Positions 17,775-25,586 of a stretch of 64,000 nucleotides of DNA are shown here, one piece after another. The stretch comes from Paenibacillus dendritiformis (GTDB lineage: Bacteria > Bacillota > Bacilli > Paenibacillales > Paenibacillaceae): NCBI RefSeq assembly GCF_021654795.1, contig NZ_AP025344.1, positions 806,001 to 870,000 on the forward strand, read 5' to 3'. The number at the start of each line of letters is the position of its first letter. The first letter of the stretch is position 1. The position numbers were made by a program, and so were the translations under genes. The notes below the pieces were generated by a model. The model was not told the DNA's origin and made no database searches. It saw only the letters and a list, made by a program, of their open reading frames with translations.

Positions 17775-19307
17775 TTATTGTGCTTGTACGAATTCAGCCG
17801 ATTTAATGCCGGCTTGGCGGCCGAAGATGATGATCTCGGCCACGGAGTTGCCGCCGATGCGGTTTTGACCGTGCAAGCCGCCTGTTAGCTCGCCTGCTGC
17901 GAACAAGCCAGGAATCGGCTGGCCGTCTTTATTCAACACTTCAGTGTTTGTATTGATTTTCACGCCGCCCATGGTGTAGTGAATCCCAGGGGCGATCTTG
18001 ATGGCATAGTATGGCCCGCTGGACAGATCGTGGTCCATCGCTGTCGTTCTGCCGAATTCGGCATCCTCTTTGTTCTTCACGGCGCTGTTCCATGTATCCA
18101 GCGTGGCAGTTAACTGATCTGCCGGAACGCCAATTTCTTTGGCTAACGCCTCAATGGTATCGCCTTGAATGACAAAGCCCATTTTGTCGTACTGCTCAAT
18201 GGCTTTCGCCCGGGATTTTACGCCGGAATCAAATACAAGATAAGCTGATTTTTCAGGCAGCTTGTTGATGGCCGCCGTGACATTGTCGCGCGTGTCCAGC
18301 TCGTTTGTGAAACGTTTGCCCTCGCTGGAAACCAGGATTGCGCCTTCACCTCGGACCGCTTCCCCGATAAGATAGGATTTCTCTTGCTGCACCGTCGGGT
18401 GAACCTGGATTTGATCCATATCGACCGTGACGCCGCCGAGTTTTTCGATCATCTTGATGCCGTCGCCGGTGCTGCCTTCTTGGTTTGTCGTCACCAGACC
18501 TTTCAGATCGGAGCGAACCTCGCCAATCATATCCATGTTAGCGCCATAACCGCCGGTGGTCACCACGACAGCATCCGCCGCAATCGTCTTCTCATCGTTA
18601 TTGTTGAAGAGGACCTTCACGCCGTTTACTTTGCCGTCCTTCTCCGTAATTTCCGTTACATTCGCATTTACGAACAGAGGAATTTCTTTCTCTTGAACAT
18701 TTCTCACCAGACCGTTGACGAGGTATTGACCTACCGCCGAGCCGTCTTCCGGGCGGTGCGTGCGCTTCTCGTTCATGCCGCCCGTAATCGTGATATTGTT
18801 CAGACGAATTCCGATCGAATCAAGCCATTCGATGGCGCTTGCGGAATTATCGACGAAGAACCGAAGCATCTCTTTGTCGTTCGTGCCATGGCCGCCTTTT
18901 AACGTCTCTTCGTAAAAGAGGTCATTGTTGTCCTCAATGCCTTGCTCTTTTTGGAACTTGGTCTGGGAAGCATTCATACCGGAGGAGGATTTCATCGTAT
19001 TGCCGCCGGCAATCGGCATTTTTTCGAAAATAACCGGGTTCATGCCTTTTTCTTTGGCTTCAAGCGCGGCAGACATTCCGGCGCCGCCTGCACCGACAAT
19101 GATGATATCATATTTATCTTTTAATTGATCGATAGGTGTATAGTTGGTTTGAGAAGCACCCGACACGGCTTCCGATTCTTGGGATTCCGCCGGTTTTTCA
19201 TTGCCCTGGCTCTCGTTTTGATTCTGGTTCCCGCCGCTGCCGCATCCCGCGATCACGAGCATGAAAGAGAGAACGAGAATCAACATTGCTGCTGCTTTCT
19301 TCTTCAA
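17775..19307 (-). CDS. Lipoprotein flavocytochrome c/fumarate-reductase-type flavoprotein
   Basis: A 510-residue FAD-dependent reductase placed outside the cell. The signal peptide ends in the lipobox VIAGC (Cys22), followed by a Gln/Asn/Glu/Ser linker to about residue 60. The flavoprotein domain starts with DIIIVGAGGAGMSAALEAKE (dinucleotide fold) and keeps the HRPEDGSAVGQYL, QVHPTV, GEAVRGEGAIL and GGLHGQNRIGGNSV segments of the fumarate reductase/flavocytochrome c group. There is no CxxCH heme motif and no separate FMN-binding domain. The likely job is reduction of fumarate or a related enoate at the cell surface, fed by membrane electron carriers (inference). An Fnr-like site lies upstream at a class II spacing. 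Confidence 0.88.
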   Translation of the reverse strand: MKKKAAAMLILVLSFMLVIAGCGSGGNQNQNESQGNEKPAESQESEAVSGASQTNYTPIDQLKDKYDIIIVGAGGAGMSAALEAKEKGMNPVIFEKMPIAGGNTMKSSSGMNASQTKFQKEQGIEDNNDLFYEETLKGGHGTNDKEMLRFFVDNSASAIEWLDSIGIRLNNITITGGMNEKRTHRPEDGSAVGQYLVNGLVRNVQEKEIPLFVNANVTEITEKDGKVNGVKVLFNNNDEKTIAADAVVVTTGGYGANMDMIGEVRSDLKGLVTTNQEGSTGDGIKMIEKLGGVTVDMDQIQVHPTVQQEKSYLIGEAVRGEGAILVSSEGKRFTNELDTRDNVTAAINKLPEKSAYLVFDSGVKSRAKAIEQYDKMGFVIQGDTIEALAKEIGVPADQLTATLDTWNSAVKNKEDAEFGRTTAMDHDLSSGPYYAIKIAPGIHYTMGGVKINTNTEVLNKDGQPIPGLFAAGELTGGLHGQNRIGGNSVAEIIIFGRQAGIKSAEFVQAQ

Positions 19308-19620
19308 GTTAACAACCCCCGTTTTTCTATGATGTTAGGTACACTTCATTTTAATATAATGTCGCCCTCATTAATAGTGATTTTTTTCACAATGTTTTGA
19401 ATTTCTTGTGACCGTGCATCGGGTTTCTAGGATGAGGCGCGCAAGATGATCAAGAACATTTCATGACACCTCATAGCTTCCAAGTTCAGGAACTCTATGT
19501 TATCATAATCATTTGCAAAGAATTGGCGGGGCCACACGCCTGCCATTCAACATGGATTTCCCGAGCCGGAAGCTGCCAAGGCCTGAACTCCCACATTGTC
19601 TTATCAGGAGGATATTGGTC
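19308..19620. other. 313-bp divergent intergenic region
   Basis: Holds the flavoprotein promoter with Fnr-like site, and on the other side the presumed promoter and AGGAGG ribosome site (19608) of the histidine phosphatase relic. No gene recognised. Confidence 0.5.
19376..19391. promoter_or_regulatory. Candidate Fnr/Crp-type operator upstream of the flavoprotein gene
   Basis: AGTGA-N6-TCACA matches nine of ten positions of the Bacillus Fnr consensus TGTGA-N6-TCACA. On the minus strand a TAAAAT -10 box sits at 19353-19348, placing the site centre about 42 bases upstream of the expected start point, the position used by Fnr activators. Confidence 0.55.
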
Positions 19621-19977
19621 ATGAAAAATGTATACATTGTGCGGCATTCCCTAGCGGAAGGGCAAGCTCCGGACGCGCCGTTAACCGCAGCCGGTGTGCG
19701 GCAAGCGCACAAGCTTGCGGAATTTTTGGCGGACAAACCTATCGAACATATCATTTCTAGTCCTTATGAGAGAGCCTATCGCACCATAGCGCCCTTCGCC
19801 GATCAACATGGCATGGCCATCGCTCTGGATGACAGATTGACGGAGAGGGTGCTGTCAGGCAGCAATCATCCCGATTGGCGTGACATGCTTCGGAAGACCT
19901 ACGATGATTTAGATTTATGTTATGAGGGCGGGGAATCGAGCAATACGGCGATGAAGCGTGCCAGCAGCGTGACCTGT
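19621..19977 (+). pseudogene. Histidine phosphatase (phosphoglycerate mutase-like) gene, 3' truncated
   Basis: Starts as a normal gene with AGGAGG seven bases before ATG 19621. It encodes NVYIVRHSLAEGQAPDAPLT (the RH motif with the catalytic His) and ISSPYERAYRTIAPFAD, then DDLDLCYEGGESSNTAMKRA at about 19910-19970. Homology ends there, about 120 residues in, where the family needs another 50-70 residues including the second catalytic His. The remaining frame to 20019 is read out of the dispersed repeat that begins at this point. The gene was broken by insertion of, or deletion next to, that repeat. Confidence 0.75.
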
Positions 19978-20235
19978 GGAGGAAATTGCTGCTATTTTAC
20001 AGGATTTTTGGCTCAATGAGTCCACATCCCGAGGAATTGCTGCAAATCTACATCATTTTAGGCCCTTTTGCTTCAAGCCAAGGCGAAACGGATGAAAATC
20101 CTGTAATTTTGCAGGATTCCCTTTCTGGTAAAGCCGCCCATATCGAAATGCTGTATTTACGCAGGATTTCGCTTACCGAATCGGCGTATATGGAGAATCA
20201 AGCAGTTTTGCGGAGTTCGCCCGGCTTCGGAGATG
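19978..20235 (+). repeat. Dispersed intergenic repeat, copy A
   Basis: A non-coding block rich in TGCA/TTTTGCAG-like words: CTGCTATTTTACAGGATTTT, then ATTGCTGCAAATCTACATCA, CCTGTAATTTTGCAGGATTC and GCTGTATTTACGCAGGATTT. The reverse complement of 42925-43135 follows the same order of words with matching spacing, so the two are copies of one family in opposite orientation. There is no coding frame shared by both. Confidence 0.7.
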
Positions 20236-20465
20236 GAGGCTGCGCGGCTATTATGCTGCCAACGAACAGAATCCAATTATTGGTGCCAAGATTATTTTAT
20301 TAAAGATGCGGATCGGAGAATGCCCAAGCATAATGATGTCCTGAAGGCGAAGGGACGTTATTATGCTTTTTTTGTCATGTCTCAAGTTTAGTTTATAAGT
20401 CTCCATCGCTGATCATAGAATCAAAGGTGTACCCTAAGTCGTACATTACATGGGAGGAAAGGAAC

Positions 20466-21069
20466 ATGACGAATGTGATGAAAGCCCGTCCTAAGCTGTA
20501 TGTGATGGATAACGGCCGCATGAGCATGGACAAAAACTGGTTGATCGGCATGCATAATCCGGCTACGATTCTAAATCCGAATGCGGCCACGGAGTTCGTG
20601 GAGTTTCCGGTCTATACCGTATTGAGCGATCATCCGGAAGGCAAGATTTTGTTCGATACGGCCTGCAATCCGAACGGGATGGGCAAGGAAGGGCGGTGGC
20701 CCGAAATGATGCAGCTCGCGTTCCCTTGGGCGGCAAGTGAGGAATGTTCGCACCGAGGATGGGGTGGAGCTGGCCGAAGGCATCACCCTGCTGAACTTCG
20801 GAAGCGGCCATGCTTGGGGCATGCTGGGCTTGCATATCGAAATGCCGGAATCGGGCGGGATCATCCTCGCTTCCGATACCATCTATACGGCGGAGAGCTA
20901 CGGCCCGCCGGTCAGGCCTCCGGGCATTATGTATGATTCGATCGGGTACCGGAATACGGTCGAAAGGATCCGCGCTCTTGCCGCCCGAACGAAATCCCAA
21001 GTGTGGTTCGGACACGATGCCAATCAATTCAAGGAGCTCCGCAAATCAACGGAAGGGTACTACGAGTAA
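20466..21069 (+). pseudogene. MBL-fold N-acyl homoserine lactonase-family gene with internal deletion
   Basis: The N-terminal part (MTNVMKARPKLYVMDNGRMS to FPWAASEEC) and the C-terminal part (VRTEDGVELAEGITLLNFGS to KSTEGYYE) belong to one AHL-lactonase-type metallo-hydrolase. The intact family is about 270-280 residues. Here roughly 90 central residues are missing, including the HxHxDH zinc motif, and the two parts lie in different frames joined near 20737. Activity is therefore impossible. In life the intact relative would hydrolyse lactone signals or related esters. AGGAAAGG precedes the ATG. Confidence 0.85.
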
Positions 21070-21338
21070 GAAGGCACCTCCCCCACACGGTATATAGTGA
21101 AAAGGAGTTCACTTGTGTCATTGTACGTAGGTGAATAACGAATTGACTAAGCGGGGGCCTAGGGTTGGAAAGATGACTACAGTACGGACATCCTGCTACT
21201 TTACAAAATTTGCGCAACTTGGTTCATAGGTCGGATGTTCTTACAAATGTTGCATATTATATAATCCCTTTGTGCGGCATCCATCCAAGCTTGCAGAGAA
21301 AAAATCCGAACCGATCGGAGAAACTGAGGTAGTATCCT

Positions 21339-22580
21339 ATGAGTTGTACCAGAAAATTGTTTTTTGGCATGGTCGCTGTTGCTTTAGGTTTAGGACTCTG
21401 TCTCCCCCATGTGAGTGCTTCCCCCATCCGAGTCACCGTGGACGGGCGTGAGGTGGCGTTCCCGGACGAACCTCCGTATGTGGATCGAACATCCAACCGC
21501 ACGATGGTTCCCGCCAAATTCGTATCCGAAAAGCTGGGCGCAAACGTAAAGCGGAACGAGTCATTGAAGCAAATCGTTTTTACGCATAACCATGACACCA
21601 TTACGTTGAAGGTGGGCGAGAATCACGCGCAAGTGAATGGCAAGACGGTAACCTTTGACGGGCCGGCGGCGGTCCGCCATGGCCGCACGATGGTTCCGCT
21701 TCGCTTCATCAGCGAAGTATTTCATGCCGATGTAGCTTGGAAGCCGGAGCACAATCAGGTCCTTATCACTACTTCTGTACATAACGTTCCCAGGGGCACG
21801 TGGATTTGGGATAGCCGCCTTATCGAGAGGGACCCGGATAAGATAATCGGCTTTGCCAGCGACAATAACGTAACCTCCGTATACCTTCAGATCGATCCCG
21901 ATATCGCTCCGGCGATATATCAAGATTTTATTCGCAGCGCCACAGAGAAGCGGATAAACGTGGAAGCCCTGGCGGGCCGCCCCGATTGGGCATCCAAGTC
22001 GAAGCAGGACCAGATAAAAAAATTTATTGCATGGGTCCAAAACTATAATGCCTCCGTTACACCCGAAGAGAGGTTTGCCGGTCTGCACTTTGATATTGAA
22101 CCTTATCTGCTGCCCGAATGGAAGACCGGCAATAAGGCGATGCTGGCAAGCTGGATGGACAATATGAGGCTGATTGAGCAGGAAACTAAAGGAAGCGGCT
22201 TAAAAATTACGCTGGATGTTCCTTTTTGGCTGAATACCGTAAAGGTTCCCGGCACGGAATACAGCTTCAGCGCCTGGTTATTGGAGAAGTTCGATTGCCT
22301 GGTGATTATGGATTACCGCAATTTTGCCTTAGGCAGGAATGGGATTGTGGAAAACGGCAACGCGATAATGAGAGAGGCCTCGACGCTGAACAAGCAAGTC
22401 ATCGTTGCCGTGGAGACCGCTAAAAATGTGGAGAGCGATCGGACATCTTTCTATGCCAAGGGCATCGAAGCGATGGAAAAAGAGCTGCAAGCCGCTCATC
22501 AAAAGCTGACTCGGCATTCGAGCTATGCCGGCTTTGCGATTCATGAATACAAGAGCTGGGCCGCCATGAAATATGAATAA
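21339..22580 (+). CDS. Secreted stalk-domain (copper amine oxidase N-terminal-like) protein with TIM-barrel-like C-terminus
   Basis: A 413-residue secreted protein. Signal peptide at residues 1-27 (ending near SASP). Residues about 30-145 form a copper-amine-oxidase N-terminal-like stalk domain with the paired NRTMVPAKFVSEKLGANVKR and GRTMVPLRFISEVFHADVAW repeats, common in Paenibacillus envelope proteins and thought to bind cell wall. The rest (about 150-413) alternates strands and helices with FAGLHFDIEPYLLPEW and ITLDVPFW, resembling a glycoside-hydrolase-type barrel with a DIE acidic motif. Activity on wall or exopolysaccharide is an inference; no named family was recognised. It stands alone between two relics. 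Confidence 0.82.
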   Translation: MSCTRKLFFGMVAVALGLGLCLPHVSASPIRVTVDGREVAFPDEPPYVDRTSNRTMVPAKFVSEKLGANVKRNESLKQIVFTHNHDTITLKVGENHAQVNGKTVTFDGPAAVRHGRTMVPLRFISEVFHADVAWKPEHNQVLITTSVHNVPRGTWIWDSRLIERDPDKIIGFASDNNVTSVYLQIDPDIAPAIYQDFIRSATEKRINVEALAGRPDWASKSKQDQIKKFIAWVQNYNASVTPEERFAGLHFDIEPYLLPEWKTGNKAMLASWMDNMRLIEQETKGSGLKITLDVPFWLNTVKVPGTEYSFSAWLLEKFDCLVIMDYRNFALGRNGIVENGNAIMREASTLNKQVIVAVETAKNVESDRTSFYAKGIEAMEKELQAAHQKLTRHSSYAGFAIHEYKSWAAMKYE

Positions 22581-22634
22581 GATGAATCATATGTTAGTTG
22601 AATGGTAAAATTTTGATGTGGAGGAGGGGGATTT

Positions 22635-22801
22635 ATGCCGCATATTAGACCTGTTTCCGATGGCGATATGGTTGTAATGAGCATCGAGCAGTATGAAAAT
22701 TTACAGCAAGACAATATGATCTTCCCAAATTAAGAGAAGCTGAGTTCGAAGCGGCTCATTCCAATGTACGATATAGCCACACAGAAGGGATGAATGACTA
22801 A
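22635..22801 (+). pseudogene. Phd/YefM-type antitoxin relic
   Basis: A strong ribosome site (GAGGAGGGGG) precedes ATG 22635, which reads MPHIRPVSD and then jumps to GDMVVMSIEQYENLQ, the C-terminal end of the Phd/YefM DNA-binding fold; about 25 residues in between are missing. The frame stops at 22733, while a shifted frame continues YDLPKLREAEFEAAHSNVRY and ends at TAA 22799. No RelE/ParE/Doc-type toxin gene follows. This is a decayed toxin-antitoxin locus. Confidence 0.7.
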
Positions 22802-22839
22802 GAAAGAATATAAGTAAATAACATATAGAGTGAGAGAAA

Positions 22840-22902
22840 AACACCTCTCCACTACCTAGAGCGGAAGCGTCAAGCAACAGCCGCCTGGCAGGAAGAGGTG
22901 TT
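22840..22902 (-). terminator. Hairpin downstream of the response regulator gene
   Basis: AACACCTCT and AGAGGTGTT pair over a 45-base loop; on the minus strand the stem runs into TTTCTCTC. Probably the terminator of the two-component/ABC gene set ending at 22922. Confidence 0.5.
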
Positions 22903-22921
22903 CTCTGTACGAGCTACGATG

Positions 22922-23713
22922 TTACGCGTTCTTATCTCTGAAATATTCTTGATACTGGCTTGGCGTAACGTGGGCGTATTTTTTGAAAATGCTTATAAAG
23001 TACTTGTAGTCGCTAAATCCGATATCCTGCGCGATCGCATACACTTTGTTGTCGCCGGACTTCAATAACTCCATCGACTTGTGGATGCGGTAGCGGTTAA
23101 GAAACTCATTGAATGTATAGCTCGTCTCCGCCTTGAACTTCTGATTCAAGTAATAGGCGCTTAAGTCAAGCTGCTCCACGAGGTCATGGATGCTGATTTT
23201 TTTCGCGTAATTCTCCTGCACATAGGCGATCATTTGGGACACGTATTTTGAGGTCTTTGTCTCCTTCTCCAGAAATTTGCTCTGCAGAACCTCTTCGGAT
23301 GCTTGCGGATGCTTGGAGATGATTTCGTACTTGCGCAGGAGATCGACTTTTGTCTTGGCAGATTCCAGCGCCGCAATCAATTGGTCGTCCTCCAATGGCT
23401 TCACGAGGAACTCGGTTACGCCTAATTGTAAGGCTTGCTTGGCGAGATGGAATTCATTATAGCCCGAAATGATAATGCTGCTAAAGGTATGCTTCTTAAG
23501 CCCTTCCCGAATCATGGCGATGCCGTCCATAATCGGCATATTGATATCCGTAATGACGATATCGGGCTCCAGCTCGCAGATTTTCTCATAACCGTCCTGT
23601 CCGTCAAGCGCTTCCTCTATCACGATACAATCGTATTCCAGCCAGTCTATGCTGAAGCGCACGCCCCTGCGAATCATATCTTCGTCTTCAACCAGCAGAA
23701 CTTTAAACATCAT
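22922..23713 (-). CDS. YesN-type AraC-family response regulator
   Basis: A 263-residue response regulator: receiver domain at about residues 3-120 with phosphoacceptor Asp in DIVITDINMPIMDG and the conserved Lys in EFLVKPL, then a C-terminal AraC double helix-turn-helix (about 160-260, YFISIFKKYAHVTPSQYQEY). ATG 23713 is preferred to GTG 23719 because GGAG lies five bases upstream. It overlaps the end of the sensor kinase gene, so the pair is co-translated. YesMN-type systems usually sense extracellular solutes and switch on nearby transporter genes; the ABC importer upstream in this minus-strand set is the likely target. Confidence 0.92.
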   Translation of the reverse strand: MMFKVLLVEDEDMIRRGVRFSIDWLEYDCIVIEEALDGQDGYEKICELEPDIVITDINMPIMDGIAMIREGLKKHTFSSIIISGYNEFHLAKQALQLGVTEFLVKPLEDDQLIAALESAKTKVDLLRKYEIISKHPQASEEVLQSKFLEKETKTSKYVSQMIAYVQENYAKKISIHDLVEQLDLSAYYLNQKFKAETSYTFNEFLNRYRIHKSMELLKSGDNKVYAIAQDIGFSDYKYFISIFKKYAHVTPSQYQEYFRDKNA

Positions 23714-25403
23714 TTCCACTCCAATCGTAAGGAATTGTCAGTGTCACACAGGTGCCTTTTCCTTGCGTGCTGTCGATATGGATGCCGGACTCCTGGCCAT
23801 AGAGAAGCACCAGACGGCGATGAACATTGTACAGCCCGATATGCTGCGTCGTGTTATTTTGGCTTTCCAAGAGCTGGTTTACCTTCTGCAGCGTCTCTTC
23901 ATCCATGCCCGGACCGTTGTCGCAGACCTCCAGCATCAGCCTTCCGCCAGAAGGGTAGATCCGAATGTCAATAAGCACTTTGCTTTGGTTTCGATAGCCA
24001 TATTTGATAGCGTTTTCAATAATGGGCTGCAGCACAAGCTTGGGGACGTAGACATCATGGGTTTCCTCCGCTATGGAGATCCGGTACTCCAGCCGTTCAT
24101 TGAACCGAATGTGCTGAAGCTTCAAATAATCCCGCACATAATTCATATCGTCCTTCAACTGGACGCTGCGATCAGGCCCGATGCTGTAGCGGAGCAGTCT
24201 GGACAGCAGCATGACGATTTCCTGCGCTTGTTTGGCGTCAATCTTAATCGCATAACGCAATGTCTCCAGCACGTTGAATATAAAATGCGGATGGAATTGG
24301 GATTGCAGCTGCTTCACTTCAATAATGGTGCGGAGCTCGGACAGCTCTTTATTTTTCTCCATCAAATCCTTCAACCGATCAAGCATCGCATTATACTCGC
24401 CGCCGAGAATTTCGAACTCGTCATTCGTCTGGATGTCGACATAGCCATTGAAATTTCCTTCGCGGAGCTGGGCCAATGCAAGAATTAATTTCTCGATCGA
24501 CTCGGAATTGCGGGCAGACATTTTGTTCGACAGAAAATGAATGATAACCCATAACAGCAGGCTGGAGGCAAGGACAAAGATAGACACCGTATAGTAGGTG
24601 TACTGCTCCGATTTGTAGGAGTTGAGCGCGATCACTTGGATGGGCGTGTCCGGTATCCGTTTGGAATACATATAGTACTTGCCGCCGTTCAACAGAACAT
24701 GCCCTTGATTGTCGAGCTTGGGGCTGAATTTGTTCAGGACGCCTTTGGTTACATTGCTGGTCGTGGCAATGATCGTGTTATGTTCGTCGGTAATCATCGC
24801 AATCTCATTATTTTGTTCAAAAATAAGCTTCTGCATGTCGGATTCATACAGTTGATAGACGACATAGCCTATTGTTTGCCGGTCTTTGACAATCGCTTTG
24901 CCGAACGTATAGCTTGTATCGCGATCATGCGAGTAACGAAAGCTGTTCATCTCGGTCAATGTGCCGTCCGGTCTCTGAGCAATCCGGTTAATGAGATTGC
25001 TGAAGGCAAAGCTGGCATACAACGCATCCGGCGACTCGGTGCTAGCACGGAAGATGCCGTCCGTATCGACGATGTGGAAGATGCTCTTGACCTTCTGATG
25101 GTTATTGAACTCATAAAATTCGGAATATACATGTTCACTGCCCAAATGCGTGGTCAAATAGTTCATTACCTCAGGCGAAGCGGCCATCCGGTTGATTTCT
25201 TCGTAGTACCGTTCAAATACTTCTGCCATGGAGTGACTGATGGATTGGGCGGCCTCCGTTGTTTTTTGCGTCAAGTTCATTCTTCCGTTAATGATGGTGA
25301 AAATGAAAAACAAGACGATTAAAATGGAAAACGGAATAATCGTATAGAGTCGGAATAAGTGACGGGTTGACTCCTTGAAGTTGCGAATCTTTTTCTGTTC
25401 CAT
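23703..25403 (-). CDS. YesM-type membrane sensor histidine kinase
   Basis: A 566-residue kinase. Two membrane helices (about residues 20-42 and 270-292) flank a large extracellular dCache-like sensor; a HAMP region follows, then a His_kinase (LytS/YesM) domain with phospho-His in QLQSQFHPHFIFNVLETLRY and a HATPase_c domain (IIENAIKYGY, DNGPGMDEETL). ATG 25403 has GGAGGG seven bases upstream; the in-frame GTG at 25418 lacks a site. It pairs with the overlapping response regulator and lies 184 bases after the ABC permease gene. The ligand is unknown. Confidence 0.92.
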   Translation of the reverse strand: MEQKKIRNFKESTRHLFRLYTIIPFSILIVLFFIFTIINGRMNLTQKTTEAAQSISHSMAEVFERYYEEINRMAASPEVMNYLTTHLGSEHVYSEFYEFNNHQKVKSIFHIVDTDGIFRASTESPDALYASFAFSNLINRIAQRPDGTLTEMNSFRYSHDRDTSYTFGKAIVKDRQTIGYVVYQLYESDMQKLIFEQNNEIAMITDEHNTIIATTSNVTKGVLNKFSPKLDNQGHVLLNGGKYYMYSKRIPDTPIQVIALNSYKSEQYTYYTVSIFVLASSLLLWVIIHFLSNKMSARNSESIEKLILALAQLREGNFNGYVDIQTNDEFEILGGEYNAMLDRLKDLMEKNKELSELRTIIEVKQLQSQFHPHFIFNVLETLRYAIKIDAKQAQEIVMLLSRLLRYSIGPDRSVQLKDDMNYVRDYLKLQHIRFNERLEYRISIAEETHDVYVPKLVLQPIIENAIKYGYRNQSKVLIDIRIYPSGGRLMLEVCDNGPGMDEETLQKVNQLLESQNNTTQHIGLYNVHRRLVLLYGQESGIHIDSTQGKGTCVTLTIPYDWSGNDV

Positions 25404-25586
25404 GTCGTCGCCCTCCACCTATGATAAGCCCTTCACTTCTTATTATAAGGAATCGCCGTTGACGGCTGATCATCCAAATACAACCAAGCCGGCCCTTCAT
25501 GCAGGTACCGACTTGGATGTGTAAAAACATATTTAGCTTCGATGCCGGGTTTCTTCCGGTATCCCTTCGCGATCAACAGCGGCCTC

